Shown piece by piece: positions 1 through 8,228 of a DNA stretch of 33,817 nucleotides. The translations under genes were made by a program, and so were the position numbers. The notes beneath the pieces were generated by a model. It was given only the letters and a program-made list of their open reading frames with translations. It searched no databases and was not told the origin of the DNA. Origin of the DNA: Halieaceae bacterium (GTDB lineage Bacteria; Pseudomonadota; Gammaproteobacteria; Pseudomonadales; Halieaceae); the NCBI GenBank assembly GCA_028282105.1, contig JANQIO010000014.1, positions 1 through 33,817 on the forward strand, read 5' to 3'. Position 1 is the stretch's first letter. Each line of letters begins with the position of its first letter.

Positions 1-64
1 AAGGGCGGCCGTGGTGGGCGTTGTTGTTCAGTCATGTCGTCGATCCTCGGTGCAGTGTGCAGAT

Positions 65-1378
65 TCAGGAAAAGCGCTCGAGGCGAATGCGCTCGCGGGG
101 GAAGCCCACCGCTTTTGCGGCGGCCATGACACCGGCGATCAGCCGCTCCGGGCCGCAGAGGTAGACCAGCGCCTCGGCGGGTGCCTCGCGCAGGATGGCT
201 TCGAGGTCCATCCGCTCGCCGTCTGCACCGGCATACACCGTCATGCGACTCTCGAGCTGACGCTGCAGGCGGTCCCGGAAGGCCATTTCGCGACGGCTTT
301 TACCGGCGTAGTGCAGATGGAAGTCAGTGCCGCGCAGCTCCAGGGCCTGGGCCATGGGCTTGATGGCGGTGATACCAATGCCGCCGGCAATCAAGACTGC
401 CGGGGTATCGCCCTCGTGCAGCGGGAAGTGATTCTCGGGCAGGCCGGTACGCAGCACGGCGCCGATGCTGAAGCTGTCGTGCACCGCGCGGGAGCCGCCG
501 CGGCCCTGCTCTTCCCGCAGCACGGCAATCTCGTAGGCATCGGGCCGGGCCGGGTTGGAGCCGATGGAATAGTGGCGTTCCGTCAGTTCGCCGCCCGGCA
601 GCCGCACCGGAACCTTAAGGTGAGCGCCGGCAGCCACCGGCGGCAGGTCCCTGCCTGCGGGATCACGCAGTTCGTAAGCGCGAATGTTCGGCGCCAGTTG
701 ACGCACACCCGAGATCACCAGCTCCAGCGGGCCCTCTCCAAGCACGGCGTCGCTGGTCTCGGCTCCGCCCTCCTCATTGGCGGCGCTGTCCAGCGCGCGC
801 TGCAGGCGACGATTCTCTGCCATCAGCTCTTCCAACCCGGCACGTACCTCGTCTTCGGTGAAGCGTGGCGTGATATGCGCGGGGCAATTCCAGTCAAAGC
901 CTTCCACCGTAATCAGGAAGGCGCGCTCTATCTGTACCGCGTACTCCGGATCTTCGAGCTGCTCGAGGATGTCGCTTTCATGAGCCTCGACAATGCGCAC
1001 CCGGCCCAGCATCTTCAGGCGCCGGCGGTTGGGGTAGTCCATAAAGAACAGGCTGACGCGGTCGTCCTGGCGAAAATTGCCGGTGCTGACGTACTGACGG
1101 TTGCCGGAGTAGTCGGCAAAGCCGAGGGTCTTTTCATCCAGCACTTTCATAAAGCCCCGGGGGCCACCGCGGTGCTGCACATAGGGCCAGCCGGTTTCGC
1201 TGACACTGGCCATGTACAAGCTGTCGCGCTGGGCAATGAAGCCGGCCTCGCGCTCGCTCAGGCGATCCGCGTAGCGGCTGCCCTCGCTCATGGCGGCGTA
1301 GCTACCCCGGCTGCCGGCGCGGGCCTGCAGGTCCAGGATGGTCGGAGTGAACGCGATCTCGTGGTAGCTGTGTGCCAT
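65..1378 (-). CDS. Flavin split-barrel (PNPOx-like) / ferredoxin-reductase fusion oxidoreductase
   Basis: This 437-aa cytoplasmic protein joins two flavin modules. Residues ~25-180 look like a pyridoxamine-phosphate-oxidase-type split barrel. Residues ~215-437 are an FNR/PDR-type reductase, with the FAD motif RHYS (268-271), a nucleotide-binding segment GGIGITAIKPM (332-342) and the NAD(P) end motif CGPE (408-411). A charged linker (~175-215) separates them. Proteins with this architecture usually continue into a plant-type [2Fe-2S] domain; here the chain stops right after the FNR domain, so electrons probably pass from NAD(P)H through FAD to a flavin or substrate in the split barrel. The ATG at 1378 is chosen because GAGGA lies just upstream and the further extension is not family-like. 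It is divergent from a LysR gene that may control it. The substrate is unknown. Confidence 0.85.
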   Translation of the reverse strand: MAHSYHEIAFTPTILDLQARAGSRGSYAAMSEGSRYADRLSEREAGFIAQRDSLYMASVSETGWPYVQHRGGPRGFMKVLDEKTLGFADYSGNRQYVSTGNFRQDDRVSLFFMDYPNRRRLKMLGRVRIVEAHESDILEQLEDPEYAVQIERAFLITVEGFDWNCPAHITPRFTEDEVRAGLEELMAENRRLQRALDSAANEEGGAETSDAVLGEGPLELVISGVRQLAPNIRAYELRDPAGRDLPPVAAGAHLKVPVRLPGGELTERHYSIGSNPARPDAYEIAVLREEQGRGGSRAVHDSFSIGAVLRTGLPENHFPLHEGDTPAVLIAGGIGITAIKPMAQALELRGTDFHLHYAGKSRREMAFRDRLQRQLESRMTVYAGADGERMDLEAILREAPAEALVYLCGPERLIAGVMAAAKAVGFPRERIRLERFS

Positions 1379-1486
1379 GTTGCTGTCCTCGGGGTGTGGC
1401 TTGTCGATGGGTTCACTATGTCGAATTCCCCATATCGAAAGAATCCCGTAAAATCGCAATTTATTATTTCCTATATTGGAATAATT
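1379..1486. promoter_or_regulatory. Divergent promoter region between the oxidoreductase and lysR
   Basis: This 108-bp AT-rich gap separates two divergent starts and must carry both promoters. Near 1461-1486 there is an imperfect inverted repeat centred on TATATT (TTTCC / GGAA with flanking AT pairs). It resembles a LysR-type T-N11-A site lying immediately before the lysR start, as expected for autoregulation. No -35/-10 boxes are assigned with confidence. Confidence 0.45.
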
Positions 1487-2416
1487 ATGGATCGCTTCCT
1501 CCAGATGCAGACCTTCGTGGCGGTCGCCGAAGAAGAGGGATTTTCCGCCGCCGCGCGGCGGCTCGGGCAATCAGCACCGGCGGTCACGCGGGCCATCGCC
1601 GCCCTGGAAGCACACCTCGGCGTCAAGCTGCTGAACCGCACCACCCGCTATGTGCGGGCCACGGAAGCGGGGCTGCGCTTTCTGGAGGACGCGCGGCGGA
1701 TTCTCGCCGAGTTGGAAGCCGCCGAGGACGCCGCCGCCGGCATCAACGCCGAGCCGCGCGGGCTGCTATCCGTGACGGCGCCGGTGTTGTTCGGGCGCCG
1801 CTATGTGATGCCGGGGATCGTCGACTATCTCAGCCGCTACCCGCAGATGCAGGTGGATGCGGTATTCCTGGACCGCCCGGTGAACCTGTTGGAGGAAGGC
1901 CTGGACGTGGGCATCCGTATCGGCGACCTGCCGGATTCTTCCATGCGGGCGCGGCGGGTTGGCGCCGTGCGGCAAAGATTGCTGGCGTCACCGTCGTATC
2001 TCGCCGAGCGAGGCACACCGGAATCACCCCACGCCCTGAACCTGCATCGGCTGGTCGCCTCCAGCGCCGGCAATTTCGGGCTGAGCTGGCGTTTCCAGTT
2101 CCCGGACGGTGAACAGCGCATTCGTGTGCGGCCAAGACTCACGGTGACCAGCAATGACGCCGCCCTGGAGGCGGCCGTGCGCGGCTTTGGTGTTACCCGG
2201 CTACTGTCCTACCAGGCCGCGGACGCGGTAGCCGCCGGTGAGCTGGTGCCGATTCTCGAGGACTTCGCACCGCCGGACGTGCCGGTGCATATCATCCATC
2301 GCTCCGGGCCGCAGTCTCCCGGCAAGGTGCGGGCGTTTATTGACCTGATGGCTGAACGTCTTCAATCAGAGCCAGCGCTGGCAGCTTCTCCAGCACCCCC
2401 TCAAGCAGGGGCGTGA
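1487..2416 (+). CDS. LysR-family transcriptional regulator
   Basis: This 309-aa LysR-type regulator has an N-terminal winged helix-turn-helix at ~1-60 (FSAAARRLGQSAPAVTRAI is the recognition region) and a periplasmic-binding-protein-like effector domain at ~90-290. Length and layout are standard for the family. The start is the ATG at 1487, where the LysR consensus begins; the frame stays open far upstream only because it is antisense to the neighbouring gene. It is divergent from the split-barrel/FNR oxidoreductase, the usual arrangement for a LysR and its target. The 3' end overlaps the convergent serine hydrolase by 80 nt (2337-2416), so the last ~26 codons are antisense to that gene. The inducer is unknown. 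Confidence 0.92.
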   Translation: MDRFLQMQTFVAVAEEEGFSAAARRLGQSAPAVTRAIAALEAHLGVKLLNRTTRYVRATEAGLRFLEDARRILAELEAAEDAAAGINAEPRGLLSVTAPVLFGRRYVMPGIVDYLSRYPQMQVDAVFLDRPVNLLEEGLDVGIRIGDLPDSSMRARRVGAVRQRLLASPSYLAERGTPESPHALNLHRLVASSAGNFGLSWRFQFPDGEQRIRVRPRLTVTSNDAALEAAVRGFGVTRLLSYQAADAVAAGELVPILEDFAPPDVPVHIIHRSGPQSPGKVRAFIDLMAERLQSEPALAASPAPPQAGA

Positions 2417-3707
2417 TACCCGAGGCGACATACCCGCTGGACAGGCCCAGGCGCACCACAACGACATCCTCATCCGGAAACATCACCACGTACTGACCGT
2501 TGTGGCCGGAGGCATAGAACATATTGCGGGGCAGATTGGGGAAATCCTTGCCCTGGGCATTGAGCCAGAAACCACGACCATAGTTGCCGTCCACGGCGGA
2601 GGGGCGCGGGGTGGCAGCCTCGCGCATCCAGTTGTCCGGCAGGAGCTCGCTGCCGTTCTGCCAGGCCTTCAGCCAGAACAGGCCGACAATGGCCCAATCC
2701 CGCGCGGCCATGTAGGTGTAGGAGGACCCCACCTGGGTGCCGCTGGCATCGCGTTCGCTGACCATCCCCGCAAGGCCCAGGCGCCGGGTAAAACTCTCTT
2801 TCAGCCAATCCGGGTAGGGCTGGCCGAGGCTCTGCTGCCACACCCAGCTCGCCAGGTTGGTATCGCCACTGGAGTAGCTGAACTGCCGGCCCGGCGCATG
2901 CCGCTGGCCATTACCCGGTGCCGCGGTCCACATGGCGGGACTCCGATACAGCATGCGGGTGGCATCATCGCCGGGGAAGTAGGTTTCCTCAAAGTCCAGG
3001 CCGCTCTCCATGTGCAGCAGGTGGCCCAGGTTCAATGCCGGGTCGATCCGCCGCGCCAGCTCGGGGGCCGCCTGGTCCAGTAGCGGCGCGATCGGCGTTT
3101 CGAGGTCCAGCTTGCCCGCCTTGACCTGCATGCCAACCCAGGTGGACATCAGGCTCTTGTTCATGGACCAGCCCTGCAGCGGCGTCATCTCATAAACGCC
3201 ATCGGCATAGCGCTGCGCCACTAACTTGTTACCGCGCATCACCAGGACCGCCAGGGTGCGCCGCTGCCCCTCCTCGGGCTCCTGGAAGGCGGCGTCGAGA
3301 ACGGGATCCAGCGCCGCTTCCGTCGACTCAGTCAGCCCAACCATGGGCCCCAGCCAGCGAGCGCCACCGGCGGGTGGAGGTGCTGCTACCGGTGTGAGCG
3401 GATTCAGCACGCAGCCCGGCCCCTGTCTGGCGACCGCGTGGGCGCTTTGACCGAGAAAAGCAGCATCGATTTGACGGCGCTCCCGGTCAACGTTCAGTTC
3501 GAGCTGCGACAGCAACGGCCCCAATATGCCCATGCTGAGGTGGATGTCATTTTCGACAACGAAGTCGGGCGCAAAGCCCGACACGAAGACGCCGGAACAG
3601 AGCTGCTTGGCGGAGTACCCGGCGACCACCTGGAAGGCCTGGCCGGCCCAGCGCAGGCCCCAGGCCAGGGGCAGCAAAACTAGCAGCAGGATGACAACGC
3701 GTTTCAT
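2337..3707 (-). CDS. Beta-lactamase-family serine hydrolase (class C / EstB-like)
   Basis: This 456-aa protein has an uncleaved anchor or signal segment at residues 1-20 and a beta-lactamase/penicillin-binding-protein fold from ~125. The catalytic SxxK is SMNK (181-184), a tyrosine motif YSS lies at 278-280, and HNG (402-404) occupies the KTG position. This combination is seen in the broad serine hydrolase family that includes esterases and D-aminopeptidases more than in true beta-lactamases. It probably acts in the periplasm or at the inner membrane. The start ATG overlaps the stop of the upstream LysR gene as ATGA (3704-3707), so the two are translationally coupled. The 3' end overlaps the convergent lysR. 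The substrate cannot be told from sequence. Confidence 0.88.
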   Translation of the reverse strand: MKRVVILLLVLLPLAWGLRWAGQAFQVVAGYSAKQLCSGVFVSGFAPDFVVENDIHLSMGILGPLLSQLELNVDRERRQIDAAFLGQSAHAVARQGPGCVLNPLTPVAAPPPAGGARWLGPMVGLTESTEAALDPVLDAAFQEPEEGQRRTLAVLVMRGNKLVAQRYADGVYEMTPLQGWSMNKSLMSTWVGMQVKAGKLDLETPIAPLLDQAAPELARRIDPALNLGHLLHMESGLDFEETYFPGDDATRMLYRSPAMWTAAPGNGQRHAPGRQFSYSSGDTNLASWVWQQSLGQPYPDWLKESFTRRLGLAGMVSERDASGTQVGSSYTYMAARDWAIVGLFWLKAWQNGSELLPDNWMREAATPRPSAVDGNYGRGFWLNAQGKDFPNLPRNMFYASGHNGQYVVMFPDEDVVVVRLGLSSGYVASGITPLLEGVLEKLPALALIEDVQPSGQ

Positions 3708-4591
3708 GGGCTCAGCTCCTCGATAAACCAGCGCAGGGCGCGCCCGCGACTGCCGGACTTCCAGACCAGTTGCAACGGTGCCGGTTCCACCACCGGGTCC
3801 ACCGCCAGCTCCACCAGTTTGCCGGCGGCGAGCTGCGCCTCTATGCGGTGGCGCGGCAGGAAGCCCACTGCCAGTCCGGCCTCCTGCACGGCAATCTTCT
3901 GCTGCACCGTTTCTACCCGCAGCACGGCCTGGCGCTCAAAAATACGCAGGGTTTGTGACGTCTGTGGTGGCAGGCTGCGGGACGAGTCCATCACCACCAC
4001 CGCCCGGTAGTCGGCAAAGTCATCGCGTCGCAGCGGTGTGGGAGCCGTGGCAAGCGGGTGTTCGGGATGCACTGCAAACACCCATTCCACCTGCATAAAC
4101 TCACGGGACGAGAGGCCCGTTGCCGTCGGCGGCCGCTCCGCGGCGCCCACCACCAGGTCAGCGCGGCCCTCGATTACCGCCTCCCAGGCGCCGCCCAGCA
4201 CTTCCTCGGTGAGTGTGATCTCGATCTCCGGGTGGTCGCGGTAGAAGGCCTCCAGCACCGGCGCCAGCTGCTCGATTTCCAGCAGCGAATCCAGGGCGAT
4301 ATTGAGCTGGGATTCCCAGCCGGAGTGCACCTGCCGGGTGGTCTCCACCAGGCGCTCAGCGGCGTCGAGGATTTCCCGGCCCTGCTCCAGCAGCACCCGG
4401 CCGGCGGGTGTGAGCACCGAGCGCCGGCCTTCTTTCTTGAACAGCGACACCCCCAGGTCTTCCTCGAGTTTCTGCACGCTGTAGGTCACCGCTGACGGCA
4501 CCCGGTACAGCGCCGCGGCGGCCGCCGCGAAGCTGCCCTTGCGGTCGATGGCGTCCAGCACTTCCAGCGCATCGAGGCTCAGCTGTGACAG
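3704..4591 (-). CDS. LysR-family transcriptional regulator, probable CTG start
   Basis: This LysR regulator has the helix-turn-helix pattern SFAAAAAALYRVPSAVTYSV followed by a substrate-binding domain. The first in-frame standard start is a GTG at 4561 (285 aa), but that would cut off the start of helix 1. Reading ten codons further upstream gives the normal LysR beginning SQLSLDALEVLDAI. The codon at that point is CTG (4589-4591), preceded by AGGAGA with 7-nt spacing, so I place the start there (295 aa). No in-frame ATG, GTG or TTG exists further upstream within the family-like region. It overlaps the downstream serine hydrolase by 4 nt and is divergent from the DoxX gene; either may be its target. 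Confidence 0.85.
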   Translation of the reverse strand: MSQLSLDALEVLDAIDRKGSFAAAAAALYRVPSAVTYSVQKLEEDLGVSLFKKEGRRSVLTPAGRVLLEQGREILDAAERLVETTRQVHSGWESQLNIALDSLLEIEQLAPVLEAFYRDHPEIEITLTEEVLGGAWEAVIEGRADLVVGAAERPPTATGLSSREFMQVEWVFAVHPEHPLATAPTPLRRDDFADYRAVVVMDSSRSLPPQTSQTLRIFERQAVLRVETVQQKIAVQEAGLAVGFLPRHRIEAQLAAGKLVELAVDPVVEPAPLQLVWKSGSRGRALRWFIEELSP

Positions 4592-4723
4592 TGGACAATC
4601 TCCTGTGTGCTTTTATTCAAATTATCTGAAGTTATTGATCATTTTAATCCGCTTTTTTCCCGTCCGGCAATGCATAGACTGGGAACCGTTCCAAACAAAC
4701 ACTCACTCTACGGAGATTTCATC
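4592..4723. promoter_or_regulatory. Divergent promoter region between lysR and doxX-like gene
   Basis: This 132-bp gap between divergent genes is clearly more AT-rich than its surroundings around 4612-4660 and contains TTGATCATT near 4637, a plausible core of a LysR T-N11-A operator. The downstream doxX-like gene has CGGAG about 8 nt before its ATG. Exact promoter boxes are not assigned. Confidence 0.4.
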
Positions 4724-5209
4724 ATGAGCAAGAAGTTTGAAGTACCAAGCATTCTCGACAGCAAGGCTGGCCTGGCGGCCACGGTACTGCGCATCCCGGT
4801 CGGCATCGTGTTGGCGGCCCACGGCGCCCAGAAACTGTTTGGCTGGTTTGGCGGTTACGGCCTGGAGGCCACCGGCCAGTGGATGGCCTCGGTCGGCTTT
4901 GCCCCCGGCTACCTGATGGCCCTGCTGGCCGGCAGCGCGGAGTTTTTCGGTGGCATCCTGCTGATCGCAGGCCTGCTGACTCGCCCGGCGGCGGCCGTCG
5001 CCGCCTTCACCATGGCGATGGCCATGACAGTACACCTGGGTAACGGCCTGTTCGTCAGCGCCAACGGCTACGAGTTCGCGCTCACCCTGCTGGCCGCCAC
5101 GCTGGCTCTGGCCCTACAGGGCGGCGGCGCTTTCGCTGCGGACAGCCTGGTAACGCGCACGCTGCCGCGTGCCGAGTTGTCACCCCGGGAACTGGCTGCT
5201 GCCGCCTGA
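4724..5209 (+). CDS. DoxX-family membrane protein
   Basis: This 161-aa inner-membrane protein has four predicted hydrophobic helices. It carries the DoxX signature region: a helix ending AAHGAQKLFGWFGG at ~34-47, and a second with AEFFGGILLIAGLLTR at ~78-93. DoxX relatives include subunits of quinol oxidases and stress-associated membrane complexes, but most are of unknown function. The start ATG at 4724 follows CGGAG. The gene is divergent from a LysR regulator, a common arrangement for DoxX genes induced by oxidative or electrophile stress; that regulation is an inference. A strong intrinsic terminator follows 20 nt after the stop, so it is probably monocistronic. Confidence 0.88.
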   Translation: MSKKFEVPSILDSKAGLAATVLRIPVGIVLAAHGAQKLFGWFGGYGLEATGQWMASVGFAPGYLMALLAGSAEFFGGILLIAGLLTRPAAAVAAFTMAMAMTVHLGNGLFVSANGYEFALTLLAATLALALQGGGAFAADSLVTRTLPRAELSPRELAAAA

Positions 5210-5229
5210 ACCGACCACCCTCCCCTCTC

Positions 5230-5257
5230 AGCCCGCGCCGTGCGCGGGCTTTTTTTT
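5230..5257 (+). terminator. Intrinsic terminator of the doxX-like gene
   Basis: A perfect 8-bp GC-rich stem AGCCCGCG (5230-5237) / CGCGGGCT (5243-5250) with a 5-nt loop is followed by a run of eight T (5250-5257). It lies 20 nt after the DoxX stop codon. Confidence 0.93.
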
Positions 5258-5359
5258 GCCTGGCCAGAGAGCCCGCCACCGAGGTCAAGCACTCAGCGGC
5301 ATCGGTACAACGCGGTGTGCCCGCGGTTGCCGCCGGCGCGGGAATGATCGGGGCCGAAG

Positions 5360-5815
5360 CTACCTTGGCTCCAGCACCACCACGGGAATCTCGCGGTCTG
5401 TGGCCGCCTGGTAGTCGGTGTAGGGGGCGTAGTAGTCCACCATCAGCTGCCAGAGCCTGGCGCGCTCCTCACCTTCCGCCACCCGGGCGACGGCGTCGAA
5501 CTCATGATTGGCCACTTTCAGGTGCGCATGGGGGTCGGCCTCCAGGTTCAGGTACCAGGCCGGGTGGGACGGCGCACCACCCTTGGAGGCGATAACACAG
5601 TAGCCGCCGTCACCGGTGGGCCGGTAGATCAGCGGCAGGATCGACGTCTTGCCCGACTTGCGGCCCGTGGTGTGCAGCAGCAGGGTGGTCAACATGCCGT
5701 CACCGCCGGCCAGGGACGCATCCCAGTAATGCGCCGCCTCACCGTCGCGGAGATAGAGTTCCACGTGCGTCTTTATCCAGTCCGGAAGACCTTCCGGGAT
5801 ATCGATGTCCGCCAT
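5360..5815 (-). CDS. Nitroreductase/deazaflavin-dependent reductase family protein (Ddn-like)
   Basis: This 151-aa protein matches the small split-barrel family of deazaflavin (F420)-dependent nitroreductases/quinone reductases. The family pattern LLHTTGRKSGKTSILPLIY (~47-65) is followed by YCVIASKGGAPSHPAWYLNL (~72-91) and a C-terminal DREIPVVVLEP. In actinobacteria such proteins use F420H2; in gammaproteobacteria the cofactor is uncertain and may be F420, FMN or heme. The ATG at 5815 is preferred because GGAG sits 9 nt upstream. No F420 biosynthesis gene is nearby. It is divergent from the MBL lipoprotein gene across ~120 bp. Confidence 0.85.
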   Translation of the reverse strand: MADIDIPEGLPDWIKTHVELYLRDGEAAHYWDASLAGGDGMLTTLLLHTTGRKSGKTSILPLIYRPTGDGGYCVIASKGGAPSHPAWYLNLEADPHAHLKVANHEFDAVARVAEGEERARLWQLMVDYYAPYTDYQAATDREIPVVVLEPR

Positions 5816-5938
5816 GCTGCGACACTCCATATGGGGTTTACTTTCAGAATAGCCCAGGACCTGCGTATGTGCGTGCCGCAGTCGCTTTCTGCTATGTTGG
5901 GGGCCATTCCTGTAGGGGAACGCTGTGGGACCCAAATC

Positions 5939-7024
5939 ATGAATCGCTATTGTTTTATGCCGTTCTCTCCTGTCGCGCTGCTGCCTGCTGTCGCGCTGCT
6001 GCTCGCCGCCCTGCTCTCTGGCTGCGGCCAGGCGCCCCCGCCGCCCGCACCGCAGCCGCCATCGACGGCGCCTGCCAGCACACCGCAGGCGGTCTCGAGC
6101 CCGGCCGCCCCGGAATCCGCCGCGCCGGCAGCAGACAGCGACAAGTGGTGGTCGGCGCTGCCGCGAGCCGCCTGGTCGGATTTTCGAAAAATCGACACGC
6201 TGAATCCGTGGTTCGAGGTGTACGAGATTGTCGAGGGCGTGTTCGCCATCTATGAACCGGGCCAGTACGAGGAGGTCATCTCCTACCTGATCGTGGGCAG
6301 CCGCAGTGCACTGCTGTTTGATTCCGGCCTCGGCATGGGCGATATCCAGAGCGTGGTAAAGCAGCTCACCTCTAAACGCGTCAGCGTGCTTAACTCCCAC
6401 GCTCACTACGACCACGTTGGCGGCAACTACCAGTTCGACACGATTGTCGGCATGAAGCACCCCTTCGCCCTGGCGCGCTCCAAGGGCGCGCCCAACAGTG
6501 AACGGGTGGAGTTCGTTAGCGGCGACTGGGTGTGGAAAAAGCTGCCGCCCAATTTCGTGCTTTCGGACTACCGGACCCGCCCCTGGGAGTACAGCCGCTG
6601 GCTGCGACCCGGGGAATTCATTGATCTCGGCGGGGTCAGCCTGGAAGTCATACACGCCCCGGGGCATTCCCCCGACAGCATCGTGCTGCTGGACCGCAAG
6701 CGCCGCCTGCTGTTCACCGGCGACACCTTCTACCTGGCGCCTCTGTACGCCCAGCTCGAGGAATCCAGCTTTACGGACTACATGGCCACCGCCGCCAAAC
6801 TCGCCGCCCTGGCGGGTGAGGTCGACTACCTGTTGATGGCCCACAACACGCCGTTGGCGGAATCCCGCTACCTGCTGGACCTGGACCAGGCATTCCAGGC
6901 AATTGCCCTGGAGCGGGCCAGGTTTTCCCTGACCGACGAGGGGCGTGAGTACCCGTTCAAAGGGTTTTCGATCCTGACGGCGGACCCGCCGGAAGACAAC
7001 GCACCGATCATCGACGCGCTGTGA
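5939..7024 (+). CDS. MBL-fold metallo-hydrolase lipoprotein
   Basis: This 361-aa metallo-beta-lactamase-fold hydrolase has a lipoprotein signal: a hydrophobic stretch, then LLSGC with the lipidated Cys at 29. A Pro/Ala-rich tether (~31-68) probably holds the domain away from the membrane. The metal-binding motif is HAHYDH (154-159), with further ligands H243 (in PGHSPDS), D262 (in TGDTF) and H302. It should be a two-metal hydrolase on the periplasmic side of the envelope. The stop codon overlaps the start of the GDPD gene (GTGA, 7021-7024), so the two are translationally coupled; a shared role in breaking down phospholipid- or ester-derived compounds is possible but inferred. Not obviously a true beta-lactamase. 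Confidence 0.88.
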   Translation: MNRYCFMPFSPVALLPAVALLLAALLSGCGQAPPPPAPQPPSTAPASTPQAVSSPAAPESAAPAADSDKWWSALPRAAWSDFRKIDTLNPWFEVYEIVEGVFAIYEPGQYEEVISYLIVGSRSALLFDSGLGMGDIQSVVKQLTSKRVSVLNSHAHYDHVGGNYQFDTIVGMKHPFALARSKGAPNSERVEFVSGDWVWKKLPPNFVLSDYRTRPWEYSRWLRPGEFIDLGGVSLEVIHAPGHSPDSIVLLDRKRRLLFTGDTFYLAPLYAQLEESSFTDYMATAAKLAALAGEVDYLLMAHNTPLAESRYLLDLDQAFQAIALERARFSLTDEGREYPFKGFSILTADPPEDNAPIIDAL

Positions 7025-7746
7025 TCATCTACGGCCATCGCGGCGCCCGGGGCGAAGCGCCGGAGAACACCATCGCCGGCGCCCGCCACGCCGTGCAGCG
7101 CGGGGTTCGCCACCTGGAGATTGACCTGCGGCTCTCCGCCGACCAGCAACTGGTGGTGGTGCACGATGACACCCTCAAACGCACCACCGGCGTCAATGGC
7201 AAAGTAGCCGAGCACAGCGCCAGGACGCTGGCCGGCCTCGATGCCCGCGCCGATGGGCCGCCCTGGCCCAACAAGCGCGGCACCGGCATACCGACCCTCA
7301 CCGCGCTGTACACCGCCCTGCCCGAAATCCGCCACTGGCAGCTGGAACTCAAACCCCTGGGTAAACGTCACAACCCGGCACTGGCGGCCGCCACCGTCGC
7401 GTGGATCCGGCAGCACCGGCCGCGGGCCGTGGTGACCTCATCGGAACTCAGCCTGTTGCAGGCGGTGAAGGCAGCCCTGCCGCGCCAGGCGGTGGGATAT
7501 GTGTCCACGACGCGTGAACCGGAAAGCGCGCTGGACGCCTGCGACTGCGACTACCTGATTGCCGGCCAGGCGACCCTGGAAAGCCGCGCCCAGGTGCGCA
7601 GGCTGCAGCGGCGCGGCCTGCATATCAGCGTGTGGACGGTGAACGACGCCAGCGTTATCCGGCAGCTCTACAGGCTGGGCGTGGACAGTGTGATTAGCGA
7701 TTTCCCGTCGATGGCCCTGCCGCTGGCGGCGGAACTGGCACGCTAG
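7021..7746 (+). CDS. Glycerophosphodiester phosphodiesterase
   Basis: This 241-aa GDPD TIM-barrel enzyme hydrolyses glycerophosphodiesters to glycerol-3-phosphate and an alcohol. Visible family motifs are GHRG (5-8), PENT (14-17), EIDLRLSADQ (33-42), HDD (48-50) and ELK (109-111), with the C-terminal WTVND and GVDSVISDFP. There is no signal peptide, so it resembles the cytoplasmic UgpQ type. It starts with GTG, overlapping the MBL gene's TGA by 4 nt. Its TAG stop (7744-7746) lies in a CTAG that is also the stop of the convergent ICMT-like gene. Confidence 0.93.
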   Translation: MIIYGHRGARGEAPENTIAGARHAVQRGVRHLEIDLRLSADQQLVVVHDDTLKRTTGVNGKVAEHSARTLAGLDARADGPPWPNKRGTGIPTLTALYTALPEIRHWQLELKPLGKRHNPALAAATVAWIRQHRPRAVVTSSELSLLQAVKAALPRQAVGYVSTTREPESALDACDCDYLIAGQATLESRAQVRRLQRRGLHISVWTVNDASVIRQLYRLGVDSVISDFPSMALPLAAELAR

Positions 7747-8228
7747 AGCCAGCGCCGCACCCTGGCGCAGTAAGCCTCAAACTCCGCGCCAAACAGTCCG
7801 CGCAGCATCGCCTCCTCCGGGCGGATAAAGCGCAGCTCGATAATTACCATGAACACCGGCACCACCAGCAGCCCCGCCACGGTACCGGTAGTGCAGCCGG
7901 TGCCCAGCAGGATCAGCGCCATACCCAGGTACATGGGGTTGCGGGTGAAGCGGTAGACGCCGTCGGTGACCAGTGCGCGCACCTCGCGGAAGGGGATCAG
8001 TTCGGTATCGGCTTTCTTGAACAGGCCGCCCGCCAGCACCAGCAGCAACAGGCCGGCAACAATGGCGAGGCTGCCCAAGGCCTGGGGAAGGCCGCCGGTG
8101 AAGCGCTGCAGTGGGAAATACTGGTCCACGACAAAGATCACGATGAGGCAGATCACCAGCCATACCGGCGGGTAGATGATGCGTCGCGGGCGCCGTTCTT
8201 GCAATGTCTCGTTGCCGTTTGTCGTCAT
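7743..8228 (-). CDS. Isoprenylcysteine carboxylmethyltransferase-like (ICMT/PEMT) membrane methyltransferase
   Basis: This 161-aa integral membrane protein has about four hydrophobic helices and the family motif RFTRNPMYLG (93-102), followed by RPEEAMLRGLFGAEFEAYC near the C-terminus, where E138/E139 match the conserved catalytic/SAM-contact region. Bacterial members are SAM-dependent methyltransferases of mostly unknown substrate, possibly lipids or heavy-metal-related compounds. Its start overlaps the stop of the upstream zip gene (ATGA, 8225-8228), so the two form an operon. It shares a CTAG double stop with the convergent GDPD gene. Confidence 0.88.
   Translation of the reverse strand: MTTNGNETLQERRPRRIIYPPVWLVICLIVIFVVDQYFPLQRFTGGLPQALGSLAIVAGLLLLVLAGGLFKKADTELIPFREVRALVTDGVYRFTRNPMYLGMALILLGTGCTTGTVAGLLVVPVFMVIIELRFIRPEEAMLRGLFGAEFEAYCARVRRWL

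Noticed and set aside
11-1486. A long plus-strand open frame continuous with lysR (801 aa in total)
   Set aside because: It is antisense to the split-barrel/FNR gene, has no family character, and the LysR domain starts only at the ATG at 1487. High GC makes such shadow frames common.
2337-3707. Calling the serine hydrolase a true class C beta-lactamase
   Set aside because: YSS replaces the YxN motif and HNG replaces KTG; this fits the wider esterase/peptidase group better.
5320-5342. A hairpin CCCGCG/CGCGGG after the Ddn-like gene as a terminator
   Set aside because: The loop is long and there is no T run on either strand, so it is not convincing.
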